A stretch of 64,000 bases of DNA from Pectobacterium aroidearum (GCF_015689195.1 NZ_CP065044.1:434001-498000); one strand, 5' to 3'; positions 49,032 through 59,415 are shown, numbered from the stretch's first letter. Program-made: numbers and translations. Notes: a model not told the origin generated them from the sequence alone.

Positions 49032-49499
49032 GAAATCCCGATTAAGTGTTATCATAAAAATAAAATAATTCAATATTTAGGTATTAAATCTATCGGGTGA
49101 ATAACGCACAAAATATTGATGACTAATAAGTGTCTATTTTAAATAGTAATATTTTTTTCATTTTTTCTAAAAAATGATGTTGAGAGTTTTTATGAAAAAT
49201 AAAATTATATTTCGTTTTATTATTCTGCGATGAGGTGTTTTTGATAGCGGTGATAACTGTGAGCGATATCAATAAATAAGTAAAATTTCCTTATTGAGAT
49301 GGCAGTATCAGAAAATAGTTGATGCCGATCAAATTATTAATTAATCCCGTGTTGATGAGTCACTATTCTTTTTACTCGTTAATCCTTAATCAAAGAATGG
49401 TTTCTCATTAAGCATTAGCCATTAATTCATCAATTAAATAATTAGCGTGATACTCAATTCATTGCTTTTTTATTAGATATGGCACGCGTAAGTCCCCAT

Positions 49500-49530
49500 A
49501 AAAAACAAGCGAGCTCTAAGAGCTCGCTTG
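49500..49530 (-). terminator. pelB terminator
   Basis: CAAGCGAGCTC/GAGCTCGCTTG with loop TAA is followed on the minus strand by TTTTTTATGG. It keeps the AGCGAGC core seen after pelC and pelA. Confidence 0.9.
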
Positions 49531-49549
49531 AGGGTAAATCTGACCGCGT

Positions 49550-50674
49550 TTATTTACAGTTAGCTGCTGTCAGGACTGCCAGGTTTTTACCTACGCCAGC
49601 ATAGTTTGCCAGTTTATCTTTCACGCACTGTGCAGAAACTGGGGTGTATTTATAAGAAATGGAAGGGAACTTGCCGGTGCTTTTCCAGTCATCCGCATTG
49701 ACGTGAGGAGAGGAAGGGCGGCCCCAGGTAATGTTGTATTTGGAGAAGTCTGCCGGTTTGGTGATGTTGTTATTACGCAACTCCCAGGTACCGAAGTTGG
49801 AACTGTCGTTACGTGCCGTTACTGGGTTCAACGCATTTTCAAACCAGTTGCTTTCGATCAGCGCGATCCCTTTCTGACGGACGTTAAAGCCTGAACCGGT
49901 GATACCGTCATACAGGTTGTTGTACGCATGAACCAGACCACCACGCTGTAGCGGCAGACGTGAGTTAACATCGCGATAGATATTGTGATGATAAGTCAGG
50001 TTACGACCGGTATCCGTATTGCTTGAACCGCTCAGGCCCACTTTTTTAATGCCATGGATGTAGTTGTATGACACGGTGACGTTAGTTGACCCTTTCTTGA
50101 TATCGACGGCCGATTCAAAAGTGGTGTCATTGTCTGGTGTGCCTTTACACTCAAAGTTTTTGGCAAAGATCTCATTGTGGTCAATCCAGACGTTCGGCGA
50201 GTTATCAATACGAATGGCATCGCCGTCTTGCGCGCCGCCCGGCATATAGCCAAAGCGCATATTACGAACAACAACGTCAGATGAATTGATAATCCAGATA
50301 CCGAAGTTGGCGGATGAGCCATTGGTGCCCTGGATGGTGATCCCTTTGGTAAACTCTTTGACTTGTACGCCGCGTGCGTCCTTACTCCACTGACCGCAGA
50401 TATTTTTTTCGGCCGCTTTAATTAGCGAGTCTTCATTACCGTTATAGGTGATGATCAGCGGGTACGCACCGCCTTTGACTTTTTTGCCTTTTGAATCCAC
50501 TTTTGCGGCTTCAATGATATCCACAATTTCTTGCATGGAGCGCGCGGTCTTTTTCACGGCACCGGAAACTTCTCCGCCATCCGTCGTGGCATAACCGCCC
50601 GTATTGGCGGCCATGGCTGGCTGAGCAGCGAAAAGTAACAATCCGGCGGCTGCCGTAGGCAATAGATATTTCAT
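49550..50674 (-). CDS. pelB: pectate lyase (PelB of the pelABC array)
   Basis: This 374-residue PL1 lyase aligns with its neighbours along its full length. The leader MKYLLPTAAAGLLLFAAQPA is the well-known pelB leader with one change, Phe for Leu at position 15. The Ca and catalytic residues are the same as in pelC (DGDAIRID, ESAVDIKK, RLPLQR). The start at 50674 follows AAGGAGAC; an ATG at 50710 would add 12 non-leader residues and is rejected. Its own terminator follows. Periplasmic then Out-secreted location is inferred from the family. Confidence 0.92.
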   Translation of the reverse strand: MKYLLPTAAAGLLLFAAQPAMAANTGGYATTDGGEVSGAVKKTARSMQEIVDIIEAAKVDSKGKKVKGGAYPLIITYNGNEDSLIKAAEKNICGQWSKDARGVQVKEFTKGITIQGTNGSSANFGIWIINSSDVVVRNMRFGYMPGGAQDGDAIRIDNSPNVWIDHNEIFAKNFECKGTPDNDTTFESAVDIKKGSTNVTVSYNYIHGIKKVGLSGSSNTDTGRNLTYHHNIYRDVNSRLPLQRGGLVHAYNNLYDGITGSGFNVRQKGIALIESNWFENALNPVTARNDSSNFGTWELRNNNITKPADFSKYNITWGRPSSPHVNADDWKSTGKFPSISYKYTPVSAQCVKDKLANYAGVGKNLAVLTAANCK

Positions 50675-51334
50675 TCTGACTGTCTCCTTGGAATATAATT
50701 TCATGGGCATTTATTGCTCCATATGCCCGATGTCATAGGTACAAATTTTCCAAAAAAATGACGCTTCATTTTGATGAAAAACCAAGGGGAGTGTGGTCAA
50801 AAAATAAGTTCAGTTCAAGGGTGAAATGTTAAATGTATTACAGGTGAAACATTTTGTAATACTGATGATTGGATAATTTGAGTTTTATAGGAAACCGTGT
50901 TCTTTTAAAAGAATAGAAAATCAGTGGGTTATTTTTTCTACGGGTAAAGGTTTCACTTTAGTTTCTTTATTTATTGAGTTTTAGCCCGCAATTCTTCGGG
51001 GTAATTGTTACGACTAACGCAAAAATTCATCTTAAGTCAAAATATACTACCACAAGCCTATTCAATAGTGTTCTCGCTGTGCGTTAATTCTATATTGAGT
51101 TTTAGTTTGTTGATGAATAATTATTATGAACTTCTTTATAGATCGTTTTTAGGCGAGAAGAACATATACCTCATTGATCATTCCTTATTATTGACGAAAT
51201 GCATGACTAGCATGAAGTCTGTTGCGATAAGGGACATGCTGGCAATCTTGTGTAGGTTTCAGTAAAAAATGAGCGAGCCAAACAGCTCGCTCAGGAGGAA
51301 CCCGGCGCAAAGTGAATGCACCGGATTAACGTAT
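50675..51334. promoter_or_regulatory. pelB upstream region
   Basis: This 660-base AT-rich gap has no supportable gene; an 86-codon open frame at 51005-51265 lacks a ribosome site and homology. A dyad AATGA-CGCT-TCATT (50757-50770) is near the promoter but shorter than a KdgR box. The long conserved block before pelC and pelA is not seen here. The pelA terminator is at the far end. Confidence 0.45.
51264..51293 (-). terminator. pelA terminator
   Basis: TGAGCGAGC/GCTCGCTCA with loop CAAACA is followed on the minus strand by TTTTTTACTG. Confidence 0.9.
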
Positions 51335-52459
51335 TTATTTACAGTTAGCTGCTGTCAGGACTGCCAGGTTTTTACCTACGCCAGCATAGTTTGCCAGTTT
51401 ATCCTTCACGCACTGTGCGGAAACCGGGGTGTAGCTATACGGGACGGCAGGGAATTTGCCAGTGCTTTTCCAATCATCCGCATTGATGTGTGGTGTGGAT
51501 GGCTTACCCCAGGTGATGTTGTATTTAGCAAAATCAGACGGGCTGGTAATGTTGTTGTTACGCAATTCCCAGGTACCGAAGTTGGAGTCATCGTTACGTG
51601 CAGTCACAGGGTTGAGCGCATTTTCGAACCAGTTGCTTTCGATCAGAGCAATCCCTTTCTGGCGAACGTTAAAGCCTGAACTTTTGATGCCGTCATACAG
51701 GTTGTTGTACGCGTGCACCTGGCCACCACGTTGCAGCGGCAGACGTGAGTTAACATCGCTGTAAATATTGTGATGGTAAGTCAGGTTACGACCCGTATCC
51801 GTGTTGCTGGAACCGCTCAGACCCACCTTTTTCACGCCATGGATATAGTTGTAGGATACCGTGACGTTGGTTGAGGCTTTCTTGATATCGACAGCCGATT
51901 CAAAGGTCGTGTCGTTGTCTGGTGTACCTGCACATTCGAAGTTCTTGGCGAAAATCTCGTTGTGGTCGATCCAGACGTTCGGCGAGTTATCAATACGGAT
52001 AGCATCACCATCTTTTGCGCCACCAGGCATATAGCCGAAGCGCATGTTACGTACGACAACGTTGGAAGAGTTTACAATCCAGATACCAAAGTTAGCGGAA
52101 GAACCGTTGGTCCCGAGGATGGTGATCCCTTTGGTGAACTCTTTGACTTCTACGCCACGCGGATCTTTGCTCCATTGGCCGCAGATGTTAGCTTCAGCCG
52201 CTTTGATTAACGCATCTTCATTACCGTTATAGGTGATGACGAGTGGGTAGGCGCCGCCTTTGACCGCTTTACCGCTTGAGTCCTTTTTCGCTGCCTCAAT
52301 GATATCGACGATCTCTTGCAAAGAACGTGCGGTTTTTTTCACTGCGCCGGAAACGTCGCCGCCGTCAGTGGTGGCATAACCCCCCGTATTTGCCGCCATT
52401 GTTGGTTGGGCTGCGAGCAGCAACAGTCCTGCAACTGCAGAAGGCAGTAGGTATTTCAT
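51335..52459 (-). CDS. pelA: pectate lyase (PelA of the pelABC array)
   Basis: This 374-residue PL1 lyase has leader MKYLLPSAVAGLLLLAAQPT, the same length as the other two, and all active-site residues conserved. Its C-terminal half is closest to pelB (NALNPVTARND, and identical last residues except local changes), while its leader and promoter are closest to pelC. The start at 52459 follows AAGGAGAGTAC; the extension to 52537 is upstream sequence. Being first, it needs its own promoter. Confidence 0.9.
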   Translation of the reverse strand: MKYLLPSAVAGLLLLAAQPTMAANTGGYATTDGGDVSGAVKKTARSLQEIVDIIEAAKKDSSGKAVKGGAYPLVITYNGNEDALIKAAEANICGQWSKDPRGVEVKEFTKGITILGTNGSSANFGIWIVNSSNVVVRNMRFGYMPGGAKDGDAIRIDNSPNVWIDHNEIFAKNFECAGTPDNDTTFESAVDIKKASTNVTVSYNYIHGVKKVGLSGSSNTDTGRNLTYHHNIYSDVNSRLPLQRGGQVHAYNNLYDGIKSSGFNVRQKGIALIESNWFENALNPVTARNDDSNFGTWELRNNNITSPSDFAKYNITWGKPSTPHINADDWKSTGKFPAVPYSYTPVSAQCVKDKLANYAGVGKNLAVLTAANCK

Positions 52460-53046
52460 TGTGTACTCTCCTTGACATAGAATTTTTTGGGTATTTATCA
52501 CTACACACCCTGTGTAATAAAATGGCTGTTTCAACAAAAGTGAAATTAAGGTTTGTCTATAAAGCCGAGCTAAGTGTTAACAGAAAAAATAAACAATACA
52601 ATATGGGTTTGAAAATATATTTTTTACCTGACGTTGGAAAAGGTTTAGGGCAAGCGTGGTCTTGTGTGATAAGAAACTTATTTCTATTTTTTCTCATTAA
52701 AAATCAATACATTGATTTTTATTTATTGCTTATTAAAATAAAGTTTCTTTATTTTTCTATATTGTTTTTATGGGGTTTTTATACGAAATGGTTAATTGTG
52801 ATCTGTATCAATAATAAAATTAAATCTTAAGTGGATTTCTATCAGGTCCTGATGTTAGTCGTTTTTATGACGACGTCTTTATAGCCATTCCCATTTATTT
52901 TTTGTTACTAAAAATAGTTTCTCCTGGCAATAGGGATGCCATTACAGCAGGAGAAACGCAGGTGTCAGGATGACATCATTCTTTAATTAGAATAAAGAGA
53001 ATAAACTGCCATAACATTTTGCATCCCTATAATAGTCTATATGTTT
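52460..53046. promoter_or_regulatory. pelA upstream region
   Basis: This gap of 587 bases is strongly AT-rich with no supportable gene. A KdgR-like block is at 52549-52567. An inverted repeat GTTTCTCCTG/CAGGAGAAAC (52917-52957), followed by TATTTTTAG on the minus strand, could terminate the dehydrogenase gene that ends at 53047. Confidence 0.5.
52549..52567 (-). promoter_or_regulatory. KdgR-like operator of pelA
   Basis: The minus strand reads ACAAACCTTAATTTCACTT, homologous to the pelC operator and embedded in a conserved block with TTGAAACA downstream. The match is weaker than at pelC. Confidence 0.45.
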
Positions 53047-54111
53047 TCAGGAAGGGTTATGGTGTTCTATCTGTAATCCCATTTCACGTATTGTGTCGAT
53101 GTCAGCGGATAAATCGGCAGATTGCTCGGGGTAAGTCACGCCGGGAGCGGGGCTTAGCCGGTTATTTAGAGCCAAAACGCGCTCAACCTGATTGGCTGCG
53201 CTGATTGCGGTCATATGAGTTTGTCCAAGCCTATCTTTGACGCTGATTTTCTTTGTTCCCGTATCTTCAACGATTTCGAGTATAAATTCGTGTGATGCTC
53301 CCTGGCCTGGTCTGTATAGCAAGGCCCGGCGTTTCGCTACGGATAGCATTCCCCAAATGCCAGAGCGGGCAAAGAGTGCGAATGCGGCCGTGGTGGCGGT
53401 GTTGTCGAAAGCCATGCGTGCCGAGACACTTTCTGCATGGCCCGTCTTGACCAATGTTGTCTGATCCGGACTGGAAAAACGCCTGACGTTGATGACCCGC
53501 CCATTACTAAAACGTACAGGTTTAGGATCGGCCATTCCCCGTACGATGCGTTCCTGTCCTGCTTCATAAATGGTGAAAGGTTTGTGCATATCTACAAAAC
53601 TTGTGACGGAATCGGGTCCGGCTTTATCTGCGGACGAAAACAAGACATCAATGTCTATGCGCCGAGCAGGGTGAGACGATTGACGATACGCCGCTGCGAC
53701 GATAGCAGCGATACTCGCCATCCAGCCTGATGCTAAGACGACAGGTGAAGAAAGGCTGACGCCATGAAGTATGCGGTTAGCATCGTCTTGCCGTTTCTGC
53801 CAGCGAGCCAGATCGATGAGTGCAATACCACGGCGTGTTGCTGATAACAGCAGACGGTCGTGGTGATCATTTACCGATACGACGATTGCGTCGGGCTGGA
53901 TCGGCAGGTGCTCCAGTGGATCGGTGTCTTCTACGTCAAGGTGTACGCCAGTAGCATTGGGTAATGCCCGTGCTGTTTTTTGTGCTTGGTCGAGCGATCT
54001 TCCTCCGATGAGAAGATGAAGATGGGGATGACGTTTGGCAAGCAGGGTGCAAATTTGTCCGCCAACGATGCCATAACCGCCAACAATCAGAACATTACCC
54101 GTATTAAGCAT
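53047..54111 (-). CDS. saccharopine dehydrogenase-like NAD(P)-binding oxidoreductase
   Basis: This 354-residue protein has a Rossmann motif VLIVGGYGIVGGQICTLLA at about 7-25, a DVED strand end, and a later catalytic/substrate domain like the saccharopine dehydrogenase superfamily. No signal peptide is present. It is divergent from a TetR-family regulator across a region with three operator-like palindromes, which suggests that it is the regulator's main target. Substrate unknown; it is not an obvious part of lysine metabolism. Confidence 0.7.
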   Translation of the reverse strand: MLNTGNVLIVGGYGIVGGQICTLLAKRHPHLHLLIGGRSLDQAQKTARALPNATGVHLDVEDTDPLEHLPIQPDAIVVSVNDHHDRLLLSATRRGIALIDLARWQKRQDDANRILHGVSLSSPVVLASGWMASIAAIVAAAYRQSSHPARRIDIDVLFSSADKAGPDSVTSFVDMHKPFTIYEAGQERIVRGMADPKPVRFSNGRVINVRRFSSPDQTTLVKTGHAESVSARMAFDNTATTAAFALFARSGIWGMLSVAKRRALLYRPGQGASHEFILEIVEDTGTKKISVKDRLGQTHMTAISAANQVERVLALNNRLSPAPGVTYPEQSADLSADIDTIREMGLQIEHHNPS

Positions 54112-54237
54112 ATTTTATTTCCTCATGTTTTTTATTCGTATCCAGTGAGTTTGCATTGGCCTGGGTCCTATATTGTGCTGTATGAACGTCTGCCTGATGT
54201 TGGTGAGACAGGCGAATGTTCTCTGTATTTATAAAAC

Positions 54238-54249
54238 TGACCGCGGTCA
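54238..54249. promoter_or_regulatory. TetR operator candidate 1
   Basis: TGACCGCGGTCA is a perfect 12-bp palindrome in the divergent promoter region. An identical copy lies at 54265-54276. Confidence 0.75.
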
Positions 54250-54264
54250 TAATGATGTGTAAAA

Positions 54265-54276
54265 TGACCGCGGTCA
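54265..54276. promoter_or_regulatory. TetR operator candidate 2
   Basis: TGACCGCGGTCA again, centred 27 bases from copy 1. Confidence 0.75.
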
Positions 54277-54286
54277 ATTGTAATTT

Positions 54287-54298
54287 TGACCACGGTCG
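54287..54298. promoter_or_regulatory. TetR operator candidate 3 (degenerate)
   Basis: TGACCACGGTCG has two changes from the palindrome. It is centred 22 bases, two helical turns, from copy 2 and 23 bases before the regulator ATG. Confidence 0.65.
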
Positions 54299-54320
54299 GA
54301 AATCGTGTTATCAAGTCACG

Positions 54321-54917
54321 ATGACAAAGCGAATACAGCAACGAACAAAAGAGACACATGCGCGACTGATCGCGACAGCCCAACAATTGATTGGTGAAGG
54401 GGGGTATGATGCTTTACGGATTGAGGAGGTCGTAACACGAGCTGGTGTAGCGAAGGGCACTTTTTTTGCCCATTTCAGCGATAAGGAAACGCTGATGGAC
54501 CAACTGATTGGTGAACGTATTCATCAGTTACTCGATGAAATGGAAGCCGTTGCGATTCCTGACGGACTTGATGAATTCGTTGAACGATTGCTGCCTCGTA
54601 TGCAATTCATGACATCTGAACGCTACGTCTTTGACGTTATCTTACGTCGCTCTGGTGCGGCAGGTATTGAACAGGTTGGGCCGATTGCGCTGGCATTCGA
54701 TCGTTATATCGACATTATCATTCGCTGGCTTGAGGCGGGATACTTCCGGCAGGACGTGCCGATGGCTATCTTAGCTGAGGGCGTTCAGGCATTTGAGACA
54801 CAGGCGATGGCGATGAATTTTTGTGCTGTTCATAGCCAGTTATCACTCCACGAGCGAATACTGCCCTACCTGCGAGCTTGGCTGTTGGTCCCTGCTTGTG
54901 AAAACGTCCCCGGTTAA
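54321..54917 (+). CDS. TetR-family transcriptional regulator
   Basis: This 198-residue protein has an N-terminal helix-turn-helix, [20 protein letters not shown] then [20 protein letters not shown], at about 13-57, the TetR signature. The C-terminal part is all-helical and would bind a ligand. I chose the ATG at 54321 ([10 protein letters not shown]); longer frames run through the operator palindromes. It probably represses itself and the divergent dehydrogenase. The ligand is unknown. Confidence 0.85.
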   Translation: MTKRIQQRTKETHARLIATAQQLIGEGGYDALRIEEVVTRAGVAKGTFFAHFSDKETLMDQLIGERIHQLLDEMEAVAIPDGLDEFVERLLPRMQFMTSERYVFDVILRRSGAAGIEQVGPIALAFDRYIDIIIRWLEAGYFRQDVPMAILAEGVQAFETQAMAMNFCAVHSQLSLHERILPYLRAWLLVPACENVPG

Positions 54918-54976
54918 TTGGCGGACATCAACAGCACAATAAAATGAATCATCAATTATTTACCGATAAGTACACC

Positions 54977-55552
54977 ATGCTCCTGATTATCGATAACTAC
55001 GACTCCTTTACCTACAACCTTTACCAATACTTTTGTGAACTTGGCGCGCAAGTCGTGGTGAAGCGTAATGATGAACTGACGCTGCGTGAGATTGAGCGGC
55101 TTGCGCCTGAGCGTTTGGTTATTTCTCCGGGCCCTTGCACGCCGGATGAGGCGGGTATTTCACTCGCTGCTATTCGTCACTTTGCCGATAAATTGCCTAT
55201 TCTGGGCGTGTGTCTTGGCCATCAGGCGATGGGGCAGGCGTTCGGCGCACGTGTGGTACGGGCACGGCAGGTGATGCATGGTAAAACCTCAGCGATTGCG
55301 CACAGCAATACAGGCGTTTTTGCGGGGCTCGCTCAGCCCTTGACGGTGACTCGCTATCATTCACTCATCATTGATGCCGCTTCGCTACCCGATTGCTTTG
55401 AGGTTACGGCCTGGAGCGAACATGAAGGTAAGCGAGATGAGATTATGGGGATCCGCCATCGCTCACTGCCGCTGGAAGGTGTGCAGTTTCACCCAGAGAG
55501 CATTCTTAGCCAGCAAGGACATCAGCTTTTGGATAATTTCCTTAAAATTTAG
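54977..55552 (+). CDS. pabA: aminodeoxychorismate synthase, glutamine amidotransferase subunit
   Basis: This 191-residue class I amidotransferase supplies ammonia to PabB for p-aminobenzoate synthesis. The catalytic triad is C79 in [10 protein letters not shown], and the His and Glu of VQFHPESI. The oxyanion segment [11 protein letters not shown] is near 50-60. The ATG at 54977 aligns with E. coli PabA; 54944 adds 11 residues. The ribosome site is weak. Confidence 0.95.
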   Translation: MLLIIDNYDSFTYNLYQYFCELGAQVVVKRNDELTLREIERLAPERLVISPGPCTPDEAGISLAAIRHFADKLPILGVCLGHQAMGQAFGARVVRARQVMHGKTSAIAHSNTGVFAGLAQPLTVTRYHSLIIDAASLPDCFEVTAWSEHEGKRDEIMGIRHRSLPLEGVQFHPESILSQQGHQLLDNFLKI

Positions 55553-55626
55553 TTATATAGAAAGTTATTCTCTCCAGTAGCCGATTTAATATTGCCTGTA
55601 ATTGATTTTTTATGCATATTTATTGA

Positions 55627-56898
<1,272 letters not shown>

Positions 56899-56908
56899 GT
56901 TATGCTCT

Positions 56909-56945
56909 CAACGTCGCTTGCGACGGTCCGTAGGGTGGCGAGCAG
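56909..56945 (+). repeat. short relative of the MITE-like repeat core
   Basis: AACGTCGCTTGCGACGG and the following TCCGTAGGGTG match the central palindrome and flank of the 187-bp element (AACGTCGCTAGCGACGG, CCCTGCAAGGGTG). No terminal repeats are present. Confidence 0.5.
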
Positions 56946-56957
56946 GAAGCTTGCCAT

Positions 56958-56993
56958 AAAAAAAAGCGTGAGGCCGAGGCTTCACGCTTTTTT
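56958..56993. terminator. bidirectional argD/crp terminator
   Basis: AAAAGCGTGA pairs with TCACGCTTTT across inner GGCC/GGC, with A and T runs on both sides. Confidence 0.9.
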
Positions 56994-57018
56994 GTTGGTA
57001 GGGTACAGCGACAGGGAT

Positions 57019-57651
57019 TTAGCGAGTGCCGTAAACGACAATCGTTTTACCGTGCGCAGAGATCAGGTTCTGGTCTTCTAACATTTTCAGAATGCGGCCC
57101 ACGGTTTCGCGCGAGCAGCCAACGATTTGCCCAATTTCCTGACGGGTAATTTTTATTTGCATGCCATCTGGATGCGTCATGGCATCAGGTTGTTTGGCCA
57201 GGTTGAGTAGGGTTTGGGCAATACGGCCGGTCACATCAAGGAAGGCGAGGTTGCCGACTTTCTCTGAGGTAACCTGGAGTCTGCTGGCCATTTGCGCAGA
57301 CAGACGCATGAGAATATCAGGGTTAACCTGGATGAGCTGGCGGAATTTTTTATAGGAAATTTCAGCCACTTCACAGGCGGTTTTTGCCCGCACCCAAGCG
57401 CTGCGCTCCTGACCTTCTTCAAACAGGCCGAGCTCGCCGATAAAATCGCCCTGATTGAGGTAGGAAAGAATCATTTCCTTGCCTTCTTCATCTTTGATTA
57501 GCACTGCGACAGAGCCTTTCACGATGTAGTAAAGCGTTTCTGCTTTTTCACCTTGGTGAATAAGCGTGCTCTTCGATGGATACTTGTGGATATGACAATG
57601 GGAAAGGAACCATTCGAGAGTTGGGTCTGTCTGCGGTTTGCCGAGAACCAT
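57019..57651 (-). CDS. crp: cAMP receptor protein
   Basis: This 210-residue global regulator of carbon use has an N-terminal cAMP-binding barrel, with [18 protein letters not shown] holding the phosphate-binding cassette near 72-89, and a C-terminal helix-turn-helix [18 protein letters not shown] near 169-186. From memory it equals E. coli CRP except Ser for Arg in QMASRLQ (residue 123 counting Met, 122 in mature numbering). In Pectobacterium it activates the pel genes. Confidence 0.98.
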   Translation of the reverse strand: MVLGKPQTDPTLEWFLSHCHIHKYPSKSTLIHQGEKAETLYYIVKGSVAVLIKDEEGKEMILSYLNQGDFIGELGLFEEGQERSAWVRAKTACEVAEISYKKFRQLIQVNPDILMRLSAQMASRLQVTSEKVGNLAFLDVTGRIAQTLLNLAKQPDAMTHPDGMQIKITRQEIGQIVGCSRETVGRILKMLEDQNLISAHGKTIVVYGTR

Positions 57652-58024
57652 TCGCTATCATCCTCTGTTGTAATTCACTGCGCAAATTACAGGGGTCAGA
57701 GTTCCCTGTACGGCGTGTTTAACTGCTAAAAAATAAAATTCAGTCTAGGCAGAATGACGTCAGGGAATATACTGGAACCACTGTACCCTTGATTTTCCGG
57801 TTGCTGCCTTGCTGCAACGTAAACGTGGCTGGGTATATCTGGCTACGTCATCATCTTCTTCGTTTCTGGCTTTGTCCAGAAAAGGTCTATTCTATTTTCG
57901 TTTTAACACAGCTTTAAGGACGTGTCTTGTGTTGTCTCGCTTCAGCATGACAAAGCTCTGATTAACGCTGGTTTTTGTACAGTAACGGTATAAATTTTCA
58001 AAAAATTTTTAGTGGAGAGGCACC
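57652..58024. promoter_or_regulatory. divergent crp/yhfA intergenic region
   Basis: This 373-base gap has no gene. A TACAGGG/CCCTGTA dyad (57688-57710) lies in the probable crp leader. TATAAAT at 57989 may be the -10 of yhfA. No clear CRP autoregulatory box was identified by eye. Confidence 0.45.
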
Positions 58025-58432
58025 ATGCAGGCACGGGTAAAATGGGTTGAAGGCTTAACGTTTTTGGGCGAATCCGCATCAGGGCACCAGATATTGATGG
58101 ACGGCAATTCCGGCGATAAAGCGCCCAGTCCGATGGAAATGGTGTTGATGTCTGTGGGGGGATGCAGCGCGATTGATGTGGTGTCGATTCTGCAAAAAGG
58201 CCGTAACGATGTGGCAGATTGTGAAGTGAAATTGACGTCAGAGCGCCGTTCGGAAGCGCCGCGTTTATTTACTCATATCAATCTGCATTTTATCGTCACG
58301 GGGAAAGGGCTGACCGATAAAGCCGTCGAGCGCGCGGTCGCCCTGTCTGCGGAAAAATACTGCTCTGTCGCATTGATGCTGGGCAAAGCCGTTGAGGTAA
58401 CGCACAGCCACGAAATTAGAGTGCTGGAATAA
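58025..58432 (+). CDS. yhfA: OsmC/Ohr-family protein YhfA
   Basis: This 135-residue protein has the OsmC fold: SGDKAPSPMEMVLMSVGGCSAIDVV carries the first conserved cysteine (about 55), and KYCSVALML the second. Relatives reduce peroxides with these two cysteines. The function of YhfA itself is unknown. Divergent from crp, as in E. coli. Confidence 0.92.
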   Translation: MQARVKWVEGLTFLGESASGHQILMDGNSGDKAPSPMEMVLMSVGGCSAIDVVSILQKGRNDVADCEVKLTSERRSEAPRLFTHINLHFIVTGKGLTDKAVERAVALSAEKYCSVALMLGKAVEVTHSHEIRVLE

Positions 58433-58545
58433 TCCCTTTCTCTGGGCACTCATTCTGGTCACTTAAGCCTGTTATTAGGGGAAACATAGGGGGAGGTTCC
58501 CGTAGGGAGGACTCACCCCTGTGGTCGCCCCGTGTATCTCGATGC

Positions 58546-59415
58546 TTATTCGATGGTTTTCCCTTCCATTAACCGCTGCACCAGCGGTGCCATGATGAGC
58601 TCCATTGCCAGCCCCATTTTCCCGCCGGGAACGACCAACGTGTTGATATGGGAGATAAACGAGCCCTGCAACATGGCGAGCAGATAGGGATAATCAATGT
58701 TATCCAACCCCTGAAAGTGAATCACAACGAAGCTTTCATCCAGCGAGGGAATCGATTTGGCGGCGAATGGGTTGGAGGTGTCCACGGTAGGCACGCGCTG
58801 GAAGTTGATGTGTGTGCGAGAGAACTGTGGGGTGATGTAGGTGATGTAGTCTTCCATTGAGCGGACGACGGAATCCATCACCGCTTCACGCGAGTGGCCG
58901 CGCTCATTAACGTCACGAATCAGCTTTTGGATCCATTCCAGGTTGACGATTGGCACCACGCCGACGAGTAAATCCACATGCTGCGCCACGTCGTTTTGCT
59001 CGGTGACTACGCCACCGTGCAGCCCTTCATAGAACAGGATATCGGTGGGTTCCGGCATCGGCTCCCACGGCGTGAATGTTCCAGGAACCTGATTATAGGG
59101 AATGGCTTCATCGTAAGTATGAAGGTATTTACGCGTCTGGCCGCGGCCATGCAGGCCATATTCGATAAACGACTGTTCCAGCAGGCTGAAGTCATTCGCT
59201 TCCGGTCCGAAGTAGCTGATGTGGCGCCCTAAATCACGCGCTTTGCGAATCGCCATGTCCATTTCCGGGCGGGTATAGCGGTGAAAGCTATCGCCTTCCA
59301 ACTGAGCGGCGCGCAGGTCAAACTGCTGAAAAATCTTACGGAAGGCCAGACTGGTTGTCGTGGTTCCCGCCCCGCTGGAGCCGGTAACCGCAATGATCGG
59401 ATGCTGATGTGACAT
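58546..59415 (-). CDS. prkB: phosphoribulokinase-like protein PrkB
   Basis: This 289-residue P-loop kinase has Walker A GSSGAGTTTTS at about 12-22, and EGDSFHRYTRPEMD. It resembles phosphoribulokinase, but enterobacteria lack Rubisco, so the true substrate is unknown. The ATG at 59415 (MSHQHPIIAV) aligns with E. coli; 59445 adds ten residues. Confidence 0.92.
   Translation of the reverse strand: MSHQHPIIAVTGSSGAGTTTTSLAFRKIFQQFDLRAAQLEGDSFHRYTRPEMDMAIRKARDLGRHISYFGPEANDFSLLEQSFIEYGLHGRGQTRKYLHTYDEAIPYNQVPGTFTPWEPMPEPTDILFYEGLHGGVVTEQNDVAQHVDLLVGVVPIVNLEWIQKLIRDVNERGHSREAVMDSVVRSMEDYITYITPQFSRTHINFQRVPTVDTSNPFAAKSIPSLDESFVVIHFQGLDNIDYPYLLAMLQGSFISHINTLVVPGGKMGLAMELIMAPLVQRLMEGKTIE

Larger units (their letters stand above)
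48930..49549. promoter_or_regulatory. pelC upstream region
   Basis: This AT-rich gap of 620 bases has no gene. Near pelC are a TATAAT on the minus strand (48986-48991), a KdgR-like operator (49013-49031) and, 330 bases upstream, a CRP-like sequence TGTGAGCGATATCAAT (49258-49273). The pelB terminator lies at the far end. Confidence 0.55.

Noticed and set aside
51005-51265. 86-codon frame between pelA and pelB
   Set aside because: AT-rich, no ribosome site, no homology, ends at the pelA terminator.
52327-52830. 167-codon frame across the pelA promoter
   Set aside because: It starts antisense inside pelA and runs through AT-rich regulatory DNA.
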